Shown piece after piece: positions 1 to 10,620 of a DNA stretch of 64,000 nucleotides. Each line of letters starts with the position of its first letter. Positions within the stretch are counted from its first letter, which is position 1. The notes under the pieces are model-generated. The model had not been told where the DNA came from. It did not search any database and saw only the letters and a list, made by a program, of their open reading frames with translations. The position numbers were made by a program, and so were the translations under genes. The DNA lies in contig OX030956.1 of the NCBI GenBank assembly GCA_943735955.1, positions 15,434,695 to 15,498,694 of the forward strand, given 5' to 3'. This DNA comes from Piscicola geometra (taxonomy: Eukaryota; Annelida; Clitellata; Hirudinida; Piscicolidae).

Positions 1-19
1 GTACCCGGTCCGACCTCTA
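1..19. mobile_element. right end of a GGTCCGACCTCTA-type transposon
   Basis: The first bases (GGTCCGACCTCTAG) match the right terminus of the element at 20200-21477 (GGTTCGACCTCTT) and the inverse of its left terminus (AGAGGTCGGACC). The rest of this copy lies off the left edge. Confidence 0.5.
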
Positions 20-420
20 GTCCAGACCCTCTTTGGATGGCCGCCCATCTATGGAGCAGCTTTATATTTGGGCCACTTATATGGCTCTATCAATATATAT
101 AAAACTTGTGCTATATTGAGATGATAAAAATTGTATTTTATGGAAAATAAACTGATTAAAAATAACTTGAATAAATTTTATTTTTCTCTACTTTTTTGAA
201 GCTTTGCGGTTACAGAAGATTAAATTATTACAGTTCAGCGACATTGACAATCTTAAAGGGTATAATTAAATTATGAAATATTTAAGTGTGTTGTGCATGA
301 AGTAAATATTATTATATTTTAATAATATTCTGCTTAGTTAGTTTTAGTTATAAAAGAAAAAAACATAATGTTATGACAAAAAGATTTTTAAAAAATCTTT
401 TTCAATTTATTGGTTTGGCA

Positions 421-585
421 CAGGTGGCAGAGTGTGTAATGAATCTTGGTTTGACCAATGGTCAATACTCCTTGGTTAGCCTGAGACCAATGTGCCCATG
501 GACACCAATAAAGATTTGCATCCCATGTGGTCTAGAAGCCCATTCAGGTTATAAGCCACTATATTATGCTTGTCATTAATATATT
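421..585 (+). repeat. SINE copy (family B, ATTATT-tailed)
   Basis: A short GC-richer block with an A-box-like start (GGTGGCAGAGTGTG) and a 3' end GGTTATAAGCCACTATA followed by ATGCTTGTCATTA. The same 3' end recurs at 21600-21660, 32085-32160 and 17105-17165. The body shares the 'caatggtc ... ggt' section with 21515-21545. It is probably tRNA-derived, but the B box here (GGTTTGACCAA) is degenerate. Confidence 0.5.
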
Positions 586-688
586 ATTGTTAAATGTTTT
601 TTTTAGCAAATAATTATATATGTTTAAAAGTGAAAGATATGATACAATTGTTAAATTAATATATATAAAAACATGTTGAAGTACAAAC

Positions 689-823
689 TTGGTCATCTTC
701 TTCCTCAGACTCCTCCTCCTCTTCGCTCCCACTAACAATCTCGATGCCATCTTGAACCTCTTTCGAGCCACTGGCCTCCTCTTTTCCCTCTTCATCCTCC
801 TCACTCTCCAGACCTTTCTTGGA
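689..823 (-). CDS. PDAP1: PDAP1-like exon 3
   Basis: Acceptor ccaaag, donor gtttgt. 45 codons, dominated by Glu/Asp/Ser (for example SGSEEEEESEEEDDQ). Phase 0 at both ends. Confidence 0.75.
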
Positions 824-1059
824 CTTTGGATTATTTAATTTTATTTTTCTGTTGAATGACAGAAGAATTTATAGTTACCTTCCATTCCTGTTTTCTCCTG
901 TTCTTTTCAGCTTCTGCGGCCATATCGATGGCGCTAGTAAACTGCCGATGGCCACCTTTATGCGACTTTTTTTTACCTTGGATTGAGAATGAAATGCATT
1001 ATTTCATAAAAATGAAAAATATTTAATTTATGAAAAGAAAAATATAAACCTCGAGGCAT
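689..1059 (-). CDS. PDAP1: PDAP1-like 28 kDa heat- and acid-stable phosphoprotein, 5' part (three exons)
   Basis: Three minus-strand exons (1059-1050, 976-879, 823-689) join in frame across GT-AG introns with matching phases. The N-terminus begins MPRGKKKSHKGGHRQFTS, the lysine/glycine-rich start typical of PDAP1 (HASPP28, PDGFA-associated protein 1). It is followed by a charged helical stretch (about residues 20-36) and a long acidic run of Glu/Asp/Ser with probable CK2-type sites (about residues 40-81). PDAP1 is a small conserved phosphoprotein of unclear function. The conserved C-terminal part, with the basic coiled region, is not seen and should lie beyond the left edge, since the exon-3 donor at 688 opens an intron reaching at least the SINE at 421-585. 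Identification rests on the N-terminal motif and on the order basic start, helix, acidic run. Confidence 0.8.
879..976 (-). CDS. PDAP1: PDAP1-like exon 2
   Basis: Starts after ...tccaag, ends at TGGAAG before donor gtaact. Encodes KKKSHKGGHRQFTSAIDMA and a basic helix. 98 nt, phase 1 to 0. Confidence 0.8.
1050..1059 (-). CDS. PDAP1: PDAP1-like exon 1 (coding part)
   Basis: Ten coding bases: ATG CCT CGA G, then donor gtttat. It ends in phase 1 and pairs with exon 2, which starts with GT. Confidence 0.75.
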
Positions 1060-1930
1060 CTTTCAAAATTTAGATCCTAACAATAAGGTTTAGCTTGAAA
1101 CGGTACTCATAAATTATGCAAATGAGATTAACGATTAAAAAAGCAATTTTCCAATGCTGTAGGGTAAAACAACGGTAATGCTAAAAGGCAAAACAAAATA
1201 GTTTAAATTTATAAGATATTTTTCCCCATATTACTAGTAAAACATTTTAAAGATGACTTTTATTCATTCTATTAAAATGGATCCATATTTTGAGAAAAAT
1301 TATTACAAAAAATATTTTGATCTTAATGAGTTTTTTTATTCTTTCAATAGTTAAGATTCTTGAAAAAGGTGTATAATTCTCATAATTAGAGCTAGACCAA
1401 TCAATCACAGGCATTTATAGAGCGCTTTTTATCTAATTCAATAGCGCTTTTCAAATAAATTGGTTAAATAAAACGGTTTTTAGACCACTACCAAAATATA
1501 TTTTTTTAATATTTAAATTGAGATATATACATATATGTATATATATACACAGTGGCGCAACCAGGGGGGGGCTAGGGGGGCTCAATGCCCCCCAGACCTA
1601 TTCGAAGCGTCTCGCAATTTTTCGAAAATCGATGAGTTTTTTTAGTGGTGGGGGGGGGGGGGTAATGAATTTTTCAATATGCCATAGGACAATGATATTT
1701 TCTCTGGATGGACATTGGGTCTTTATCTACAAAACATTTCATATATCAACACAGAACATAGAGATCCTACCAAAAGAACACTAACATGTCACAAATTCTG
1801 AAAAAAATAGAGCACCACTAGACCTTAACTACACTTTTAAATCTTTACACTTTTCATATATAAATTTTTCCAGCTATGACAAGCCTGAGTAGTTCTATAT
1901 GCTCGATGTTGCTCTGACTCTTCCACCCAG
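1060..1930. other. intergenic, AT-rich, one degraded repeat
   Basis: No gene seen. 1550-1665 holds a G-rich fragment (GTGGCGCAACCAGGGGGG and a run of G at 1650-1661) that looks like the eroded end of a dispersed repeat. The rest is AT-rich with no recognisable structure. Confidence 0.4.
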
Positions 1931-3246
1931 TGAACATTCTATATGGGACCTATATGGGTCTCATATGGGCAACTATATGGGCCCCATATGGGCAGCCCAT
2001 ATGGGACCCATGTCAAAATGCTACACCGAATTGAGTGGGTCCCATATGGGCTATATGGGCAACTATATGGGCTCTAGATCGGCAGCCCATATGGGACCCA
2101 TGTCAAAATGCTACACCAAATTAAGTGGGTCCCATATGGGCTATATGGGCAACACATGATTGATTGATAAATTATTTATTTTTATAAAAAGCAATTAAAA
2201 TATTTCTGCCAAACATAAATTTAAAAAAAGTAAAAAAAATAGTCCAAATATAAAAAATGTGGTTAATCGGATTCTTCAAGATTACTTTTTTAAACTTTGC
2301 TTGGCTTGCTTTTCTAATTTGGAAACGTGTACTTTGATTTCTCTTCTGTATGTTTGAGTTGAGTTGGTTTTGAAAAGAACTTGAGGGAATAATTTATTGA
2401 TGAATTAAACACCATGGTCTCATTTGTTCTGGTAAAGGGGAGTGCTAACAGGCTTTTTTTTGTCATTACACATATTAATAAAATGGCTGGTATCTTATAT
2501 AGATATTGAATACATTGATTACAACTTGTGGGGTTTCGAAAAGTTTGTTGAACTATTGAATAATTATTTGCATAACTTTACATTTTTTAATATTAATATT
2601 TAATAATGACAATTTAAAAAAAAAAACTTTAATAAGAAACCAGAATGACTTTTATAGACAAATACTTTTTTTAATAATTACAACAGAAGATAACATTTCT
2701 AAAATAAAAGAGATAATAAATTCAAATGACTAAAATAAAAAAATAATAAATATTTTACAAAAACCATGGCCATATATTACACTAATTCAAAGTCCATTGA
2801 GCCCATATAGGACCCACATAGGCTTTCCTTGAAAACACTTAGCATTTTCATTTTTTTAAAGCCCATTTAGCCCATATAGGACCCATATAGGACCCACATA
2901 GGCTTTCCTTAAAAACACTTGAAATTTTTTTAAAGCCCATTTAGCCCATATAGGACCCATAAAGGACCCACATAGGCTTTCCATAAAATAACTTTAATTT
3001 TTGTATTATTCAAAGCTCATTTAGCCCATTTAGGACCCATATACTTGCCAAATAGGTTTTTCTTTAAAAACACGTTAAATTTTATTCTTTTTTAAAGCCC
3101 ATTTAGCCCATATAGGACCCATATAGGGCCCATATAGATAATCTCTAGCCCACTAAGCCCATATAGGACCCATATAGGACCCATATTGATTACTCTTAGC
3201 CCATTTAGCCCATATGGGACCCATATAGGCCCATATAGAATGTTCA
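1931..3246. mobile_element. foldback element with CCCATATGGG-type repeated arms
   Basis: The left arm (1931-2155) is a run of units like CATATGGGCAACTATATGGG. The right arm (2790-3246) is the inverse, built of GCCCATATAGGACCCATATAG. The outermost bases mirror each other exactly (TGAACATTCTATATGGG on the left, its complement on the right). Trinucleotide CAG flanks both ends, a possible 3-bp target duplication. The interior is AT-rich with no credible transposase frame, so the element is non-autonomous. Confidence 0.75.
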
Positions 3247-3654
3247 CAGGGATTTCACATACAACTCCGAAAGTTTCATGTCTTCTATTTGATATTAATT
3301 AATTAATTAGTCTCTCCTCAGTATTTGTTAATTAGAAATATTTCTAACAATTATTTACATTCATTAAAATTAGTAAAATTATATTAAAAGCACTTATCCC
3401 GATTATTCTTTCCCTCCTGGGAGCTCTAACCACATTTCTCATAAAAGTCTGAAAGTTTCATGTCTTCTATTCGATATTTCTAACATAAGCTAAAAAAAGG
3501 AAACAAACACAACCAAGTCAAATTTATTCAAATGCTATTTCGAGGTTGAACGAAAAAAATATAGCAAACATTAGATAAAAGTATTAAATTTTATTCTTTA
3601 AGTTTTAAAGATCACGTATCAATCACGTATTTTTCCTTGAAAAGTAATTTTTTG

Positions 3655-3862
3655 AAGATTTTTATCCTGAAGACTTTTTATCCGGAAGACTTTTAATCCG
3701 GAGGACTTTTTATCCGGAAGACTTTTTATCCGGAGGGCTTTTTATCCGGAAGACTTTTTATCCGGAAGAATTTTTATCTGGAGGACTTTTTATCCGGAGG
3801 ACTTTTTATCCGGAGAACTTTTTATCCGGAGGACTTTTTATCCGAGAACTTTTTATCCGTTT
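3655..3862. repeat. tandem array, unit about 17 bp (GACTTTTTATCCGGAG)
   Basis: About 12 units of GACTTTTTATCCGGAG/A in direct orientation. The reverse complement of the same unit makes the array at 4817-4957, so the two could be the arms of one foldback element about 1.3 kb long. Confidence 0.8.
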
Positions 3863-4410
3863 ACCCAGATGAACATGTCTGATAGTTATAATAGATATAA
3901 CTATAATTATGGTAACTATAATTTTGCTGACTATAAATATAAATATAACTATTTCAAACAAAATAACATTTATAAAAACAAAACTTACTCAAATAAAAAT
4001 AAAAGCAATGAATATAACAATTTTAATAATATATATTAATTTTTTATGCGGTACCTCTTGACTTGGTTGTTGTTGATTCCTCACTTTAATCATTAAGTGT
4101 TCTGCTGGTTCTTGATGAGTATTGAATAATAAATAAAATAAAACACATGGTTATTATTTTATTTAGAAAATATTTTTAAAACAACCAACTTTAAAAAATA
4201 ATTTAATCACCCTTCACTTCACCCACATCACCATGATAATCATTGCCACAGAATCATTGTCTTTACCAATACAGCATCATCATCATCACAACATTATATA
4301 TGATGGTGTTGTCATTATCTTCAAGGCACTGACCAGGGAGGACAAAAAGAAGCAGACAAAGGAAAGATAGTAGAACAATATAGTGGAGTGGATAAGGTTT
4401 GAGCTCAAGG
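3863..4410. other. no gene seen
   Basis: AT-rich sequence with short ATAACTATA-like repetition (3890-4035) and a CATCATCATCA microsatellite (4268-4285). No coding signal. Confidence 0.4.
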
Positions 4411-4479
4411 GGATCTAGTATTTTAATCCAACTCCACAAACAATTGGGTGGAGCAACGTAGTTAAGGGGTGGAGCTTAA

Positions 4480-4816
4480 ATGAATAAATAAATAAAACTT
4501 TGGCAGACGCCATTACGACGATTACGGCTATTTTAAATTATCTTAGTTTTATTTAGTTTTAACAAGTTTTTTTCCCATATTTAAAGTTAATTCTTATATA
4601 ATATAAAATTTTATAATATAAATTTTGAATCTAAATATAAATTTTAAAGTGTTTTAGAATTTAGATTTCCTAAATTCATCGGTACTTAAATCTTTGCCTC
4701 AATTATGAAAAAAGACCTTGTAGACGTTTTTAAAGACATGTCAGTTTAACTTTTTCATTTTATAGCTTCTGACTATGGAAATAGGATGCTGCAGAGGCCA
4801 ATCAGGTTCTAGAATA
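4480..4816. other. Merlin element interior, non-coding
   Basis: AT-rich sequence between the left terminal repeat and the tandem array. No frame recognised. Confidence 0.4.
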
Positions 4817-4957
4817 AAAGGTCCTCCGGATAAAAAGTCCTCGGATAAAAAGTCCTCGGATAAAAAGTCCTCGGATAAAAAGTCCTCCGGATAAAAAGTC
4901 CTCCGGATAAAAAGTCCTCCGGATAAAAAGCCCTCCGGATAAATAGTCCTCCGGATA
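4817..4957. repeat. tandem array, unit CTCCGGATAAAAAGTC
   Basis: About 8 units of CCTCCGGATAAAAAGT, the reverse complement of the array at 3655-3862. LINE coding sequence starts immediately on its right (4960). Confidence 0.8.
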
Positions 4958-4959
4958 AA

Positions 4960-5731
4960 AAGTATACGCCCCTCAATCTGGACTCAGTTTGACAGAAAAA
5001 GACAGTTTCTACCAAAAGCTACAGTCGGCTATCGCCATGATACCAACCACAAAAGAACTATTTGTATGCGGGACTGGAACGGACATAATGGCTGTGATTC
5101 CAGTGTTTACAGAGAGGTCCATGGCGGGACGCAATAGGGGAGCGAAACACTGAAGGTGAAAGAGTCTTGGAGTTCGCGGTGGCAAACGAGCTACTAGTCG
5201 GAAACTCTTGCTTCAAGAAGAAGCCTCGCCACCTGGTGACCTACCGATCAGGACCGGTCCAAACCAGATTGACTTCATTCTGTTCCGACAAGCTTTCAGA
5301 AAGCATGTTTCAAATGTGAAAGTCTTTCAGAATGAGGAATGTGCTGCCCAGCATAAACTGGTTGTTGCGGACTTCAAGCACCATAAGCCATCGACAACTA
5401 AGCGAAAGTTTGCGCCTAGCATCAAAGTGTGGAAATTCCGTAACGCAGCAACCCAGGCAGACTTCGGGGAAGTTTTCGCGGCCAACACACAAGTCAAGAC
5501 ATATTCCAATTCAGTGGATGAACTCTAGCTTTCACTGAAAGACAAACTGCTAGATACAGCGAAGCTGGTGTGTGGCGTTACCTCAACGCACCGGTGGAAG
5601 AAGCAGACGTGGTGGTGGAATGAGTCAGTCGAAAGTGCCGTGGCTGAAAAACGCAGATGTTTCAAGGCATGAAAAGATGGTGGCAGCCGTTCAGATTACA
5701 ACGCTGCAAAACGTGCCTGCAAACAAGCTGT
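4960..5731 (+). pseudogene. LINE endonuclease domain, decayed
   Basis: Frames around 4960-5085 and 5208-5528 carry the endonuclease-like part, including the QIDFILF motif followed by FRKHVSNVKVF. A frameshift near 5085-5130 and a stop at 5527 break it. It ends where the LTR element begins. Confidence 0.7.
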
Positions 5732-5863
5732 TGTAGCGGCCACATTGTGTACGATATGTACACACAACCACTCCTAGGCGACCTTTGTCCCTCGCACCCT
5801 ATATAAAGTCGTTATCGTGTAAATAAACTTTCTCTCGTGTTTCCTGAACTCTTAGTCGTAACA
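5732..5863 (+). repeat. 5' LTR
   Basis: 132 bp, TG...CA ends, with a TATA-like box (TATATAAAG at about 5801) and AATAAA at about 5821. Only a few differences from the 3' LTR, so insertion was fairly recent. Confidence 0.85.
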
Positions 5864-5901
5864 ATTGGTGACCCCGAACAGAAGCTCGACTAAAGCACGT
5901 T

Positions 5902-6641
5902 ATGGAAGATATTTTCTTTAAAGTTACGTCAGAGGAGGAGACGAGGGCAGAGCCGACGCCGCAAGTAAGCTCACTTAGCTTACCCGTTTTTTTTACAGCC
6001 AACCCAAGACTGTGGTTCTGCCACGTGGAAGCAATTTTCCACACGCGCAAAGTGACAGCAGGCCTGACAAGTACTCATATGTGGTGGAGCACATACCTTT
6101 CCACGTCGCCGAACAGGTTCAAGACCTACTCGTGGAGGTGCCGTCGTCGTCGCCATACGAGACGCTGAAAAAGGCAATTTTTTACAGGTGCTGCCAGTCT
6201 GAGGCAAGCATGCTAAGAGAGTTGTTCGGCGACCTGCAACCAGACGACAGACAACCCTCCCAGCTGTTTCGCCACATGAAGTCACTGCTGGGTAGCAACC
6301 AAATGGACGAAACCATCCTGAAGCAGTTATGGTTCGACAAAATGCCCACTCAAATTAAACCAATCCTGGCGGCTTCAATGAGCATCCCACTGGCAGAACT
6401 GGCGTTACAAGCAGACAGGATGGTGGAACTTCAACAAACCACCATCACACAAGTCTCAACGCCAACTCCACAAGCTTCAGCCCAAACCATGCCGGAGATC
6501 CATACGTGGCTTCAACAAATCACCACAAGTATGGCCACTTTAGCTGCTTACCAAAATCAATCACGAGGAAGAATTCGTTCAAACAGTCGACACAATTCCC
6601 CTCGTTCCAGAAGCCCGAACACCACGTCAGGCATGTGCTAG
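5902..6641 (+). pseudogene. gag-like protein of the LTR element (frameshifted)
   Basis: The first frame (5902-about 6055) starts MEDIFFKVTSEEETRAEP and has the PRLWFCHVEAIF motif of gypsy gag proteins. A frameshift near 6050 moves to the frame that ends at 6641 (VEHIPFHVAEQVQDLLVEV, LFRHMKSLLG, QLWFDKMPTQI). A TAG at 6639-6641 falls inside a zinc-knuckle-like C-x2-H...C motif that reads on after the stop. It would form virus-like particles around the element RNA. Family assignment is by recognition of these gag motifs. Confidence 0.7.
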
Positions 6642-6701
6642 TATCACCAAACGTTTGGGAAACAGGCACGAAAATGCACATCCCCATGCATTTCTGCTCA
6701 T

Positions 6702-7301
6702 TTGCAGGGCCGGGCAGTAGGAGCGACATCTGTCCACGGCCAACAAAATAAGAGTCGTCTATTATTCATAAGAGACGCATGCAACAACCTCACGTTCCTA
6801 ATCGACACTGGTGCAGAAGTAAGCGTCATTCTTCCACCAGTCAATCATTCTCTCACCCCATCATCGTTCACGCTTCGTGCATCCAACAATTCCGTCATCA
6901 AAACGTATGGACAGAAATCCTTGATGGTCAACCTCGGTTTACGCAGGCAATTTCTCTGGATGTTTCGCGTAGCCGACGCCAAGACACCCATCATCGGAGC
7001 GGATTTTCTGTCTCATTTCAGTCTGGGAGTGGACATGTCTCGCCAACGCCTGGTGGACAACGTGCCAGAGGCAAGCATCGACGATCCATCATTCCTCTTC
7101 GATAAGAACGAAGGATTCCAAGAAGTGACGTCACGTCGCACCATGAAAATCAAAATTAAAGCGGCTCAAAACGAAGAAGTCGTCAAGAAGAGCCAACTGA
7201 AGCAGGCGATAAAAAAAGCACGGGAATTTCCGCCCAGAATCATCATCATCACCACCAGGCGTCTGTCGTGGCGGCAACGTCGTCGGCTCCAGCTGTTGTA
7301 G
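6702..7301 (+). CDS. retroviral-type aspartic protease region of the LTR element
   Basis: A 199-codon frame, probably the continuation of gag. It contains the active-site motif LIDTGAEVSVI (near 6797-6830) and the matching IIGADFLSHF flap/C-terminal motif (near 6988-7017). Together these are the hallmark of Ty3/gypsy proteases that process the polyprotein. The frame then runs into a low-complexity basic tail with no reverse transcriptase after it. Confidence 0.75.
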   Translation: MQGRAVGATSVHGQQNKSRLLFIRDACNNLTFLIDTGAEVSVILPPVNHSLTPSSFTLRASNNSVIKTYGQKSLMVNLGLRRQFLWMFRVADAKTPIIGADFLSHFSLGVDMSRQRLVDNVPEASIDDPSFLFDKNEGFQEVTSRRTMKIKIKAAQNEEVVKKSQLKQAIKKAREFPPRIIIITTRRLSWRQRRRLQLL

Positions 7302-7860
7302 AGTCGAAGACGAAAAAGAAGGCGTTACCTAAGTCTCAGCAGACAGCCGTGGTGTCAGACAAGCTGACATGATTCAACAAAACAAGCATTTCCGCCCCAA
7401 CCCTCACCAGCCAATCTACTCATCATTATCATCACCACCCAACTGAGAATGCATTCATGCATGCATCATCCATCAATGCACCAGGAAACAAGAAGTCTTC
7501 TACAGACTTTTCCATAGCCAATACGTCAGACTTCTCAGATGTAAAAGCATTCATGTAAAACTTCACTGTTGGTGAGTGGAGCAACAAAGATGGCATCAAC
7601 CACCACAACAACAACAACAACAACAACCTCACTCTCAATCCGCCAACAACAACAACGACTACCAGCTCATCGGACGACCCGAACACTCAACAGCCACCTC
7701 CAATCCACACAAGGTCCGGCAGAAGGGTGCATTGGCCAAAGAATTTGGCAGATGACGCAACGTGACTACTGCAACAACAACTATTGCACCAACAAAATTC
7801 ACAACTTGACAATATTTTGTTTGCTTCTTCGTTCGCCAGTACTCTCTGGTGGGGGAGTAT
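7302..7860. other. LTR element tail, CAA/CAC repeats
   Basis: No enzyme domain. 7590-7660 is an AAC/CAA-rich microsatellite-like stretch. The region replaces the pol gene expected here. Confidence 0.6.
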
Positions 7861-7990
7861 TGTAGCGGCCACATTGTGTACGATATGTACACAACCACTC
7901 CTAGGCGACCTTTGTCCCTCGCAACCTATATAAAGTCGTTATCGTGTAAATAAACTCTCTCTCGTGTTTCCTGAACTCTCAGTCGTAACA
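7861..7990 (+). repeat. 3' LTR
   Basis: 130 bp, same ends as the 5' LTR. It lacks one ACA unit in the GTACACA section. Confidence 0.85.
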
Positions 7991-8386
7991 CTGTCCAGAT
8001 CGCTATGTGTGCTGCAGAGATAAAAGTTCTCAGTTCCATCAATCCGAAAACAGCAGAAGTCTTTCGTCTCGCTCAACAGATGCGATGAGAAAATCAAGAC
8101 ATAATCGGAGAGCTGCCAGTAAGAAATGATGCTGGCGAAATGTCATTGAGTGAGAACTCAGAGAAAGAGGCCTGGAAGGAGCACTATGAGCGTCTTTTGA
8201 ACCTAGAGTTCCCATGGTGCTCTGAGGATCTGTCGGTGGAAGACCCAGTTGAAGGACCAAGTGTGCCGATCACCACAGAAATGATCATGAAAGCCATTGC
8301 AAAGATGAATAATGGCAAGGCAGCTGGTCCGTCCGGCATTGTTGCTGAGATGCTCAAGTCTGCTGGTCTACAGGGTGCCATCCTAG
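7991..8386 (+). pseudogene. LINE segment between endonuclease and reverse transcriptase
   Basis: Contains the frame from 8140 (ENSEKEAWKEHYERLLN, KMNNGKAAGPSGIVAEML), the conserved linker before the RT fingers of this LINE type. A TGA at about 8087 interrupts it. It ends at the 8-bp target CATCCTAG. Confidence 0.75.
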
Positions 8387-8569
8387 GAATTGCAGTCGAT
8401 TCACCCCTTAACCGATTCACCCCATAACCGATTCACCCCATAACCGATTCACCCCTTAACCGATTCACCCCATAACCGATTCACCCCTTAACCGATTCAC
8501 CCCATAACCGATTCACCCCTCAACCGATTCACCCCTTAAAATAGTTAAAAACGGACTTTATTTTTATAG

Positions 8570-10060
8570 GTATTTTGCTAAAATAAAATAATAAATTAAA
8601 AAATATATTTAAAATTATAAAATATCAAAAAAATATATTAAAAATTATAAAATATTAAAAAAATATATTAAAAATTGTAAAATATTAAAAAAAATATATT
8701 AAAAATTATAAAATATTAAAAAAACATATTAAAAATTATAAAATATTAAAAAAATATATTAAAAATTATAAAATATTAAAAAAATAAATAAATAATTATA
8801 AAATATTTAAAAAATATAATAAAAATGATAAAATATAAAAAAAATATATTTAAAATGATAAAATATTATGAAAATATATTTAAAATTATAAAATATTTAA
8901 AAAATATATCAAAAATTATAAAATATTTAAATTATATAGAAAAAATTATAAAATGTTTAAAAATATATTAAGAATTATAAAATATTTAAAAAATATATTA
9001 AAAACTATAAAATATTGAAAAAATATATTAAAAATCATAAAATACTGAAAATATATATTAAAAATTATAAAATATTAAAAGAATATATTAAAAATTATAA
9101 AATATTAAAAAAATATATTAAAAATTATAAAATATTTGAAAAATATAATAAAAATGATAAAATATTAAAAAAATATATTTAAAATGATAAAATATTATGA
9201 AAATATATTAAAAATTATAAAATATTTAAAAAATATATTAAAAATTATAAAATATTAAAATTATATATAAAAAATTATAAAATGTTAAAAAATATATTAA
9301 AAATTATAAAATATTAAAAAAATATATTAAAAACTATAAAATATTGAAAAAATAGATTAAAAATTATAAAATACTGAAAATATATATTAAAAATTATAAA
9401 ATATTAAAAAAATATATTAAAAATTATAAAATATTTAAAAAATATATTAAAAATTATGAAATATTAAAAAAATATATTAAAAATTATAAAATATTAAAAA
9501 AATATATTAAAAATTATAAAATATTAAAAAAATATAATAAAAATGATAAAATATTAAAAAAATATATTTAAAATGATAAAATATTATGAAAATATATTAA
9601 GAATTATAAAATATTTAAAAAATATATTAAAAATTATAAAATATTAAAATTATATATAAAAAATTATAAAATTTTAAAAAATATATTAAAAATTATAAAA
9701 TATAAAAAAAATATATTGAAAACTATAAAATATTGAAAAAATATATTAAAAATTAGAAAATATAAAAAAAATGTATTAAAAACTATAAAATATTGAAAAA
9801 ATATATTAAAAATTAGAAAATATTTAAAAAATTATAAAATATTTAATAAATTATAAAATATTTAAAAAATTATAAAATATTTAAAAAATTATAAAATATT
9901 TAAAAAATTATAAAATATTTAAAAAATTATAAAATAAATAGATAATTATAAAATAAATAGATAATTATAAAATAAATAGATAATTATAAAATAAATAGAT
10001 CATTATAAAAGAAATAGATAATTATAAAATAAATAGATAATTATAAAATAAATAGATAAT
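8570..10060. repeat. AT-rich tandem array (about 29-bp ATATATTAAAAATTATAAAAT units)
   Basis: Dozens of variants of AATATATTAAAAATTATAAA, passing into AAATAAATAGATAATTATA units at 9930-10050. It is mirrored in reverse complement at 11100-11850. Confidence 0.85.
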
Positions 10061-10064
10061 TCAA

Positions 10065-10620
10065 TTTATGATTCAAGGAAAGAATAGAAGCCAGGTTAAC
10101 CTATTAACGAAATCTCCATAAATGGCAGATGTATATATTCGTTGTTTAGTTTCAGAATGCTAGTGTACTTTTAACCGAAATTTTATTTTTTCGACAAAAT
10201 AAACAAGGTTTTCGACAAGGTTGGAACCAAACTATTACATAGTTCAGATTAACTTCTCTCACAATTATCATGAGATGTCAGATACGGGTAAGAATTGCCT
10301 AAAAACGGGGAAATGTGCAAAAATGTATGAATTCAGTAGAAGTGAAATATGTGCAGGATGGACAATTCAAGTCAACTGATTGCAAAGAAAAGAGATAGGA
10401 AAGAGAAAAAAGCACCGTTTTTATATGTCCTTTAAAAATAGTATGTTTATTCTTCACTTCCTAATCAATTCCTAATCAACTGCATGATCTGTCCCATGTT
10501 AAAAATTACTAATGTATGCTTTGCTTTTACTTGCTAAAAAGTTCAATTAACTCTAAAAAGAATCATTCCTTAAGGTTCAATTTGTCCAAAGGCTGTCATA
10601 AAATATAACCCTAAAATGAA
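10065..10620. other. conserved centre of the foldback element
   Basis: Non-repetitive sequence that reappears in reverse complement at about 40920-41480 in copy 2 at high identity (for example AAGCACCGTTTTTATATGTCC). It holds a short frame, [10 protein letters not shown] at 10350, that is also open in the second copy and runs longer there (63 codons, minus, 41225-41034). Whether it is coding is unknown. Confidence 0.6.

Larger units (their letters stand above)
5732..7990 (+). mobile_element. small LTR retrotransposon (gag-protease only)
   Basis: Two near-identical LTRs (5732-5863 and 7861-7990) start TGTAGCGGCCACATTG and end GTCGTAACA. They are flanked by the 4-bp duplication CTGT (5728-5731, 7991-7994). 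A primer-binding-site-like TGGTGACCCCGA follows the 5' LTR and a purine run (GGTGGGGGAG) precedes the 3' LTR. The interior codes only for a gag-like protein and an aspartic protease. Reverse transcriptase, RNase H and integrase are missing, so it depends on helper enzymes or is an internal-deletion derivative of a Ty3/gypsy element. Confidence 0.85.

Noticed and set aside
1899..2159. 86-codon frame rich in HMGPM/YMGNYMG
   Set aside because: Translation of the CATATGGG repeat arm of a foldback element.
4809..5015. Minus-strand frame of repeated RTFYPRTFYP
   Set aside because: Reading of the tandem array at 4817-4957.
7569..7898. Overlapping frames at the LTR element tail (poly-Thr, and minus-strand MVVYISYTMW)
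   Set aside because: CAA/AAC-repeat readings and antisense of the LTR; no domain.
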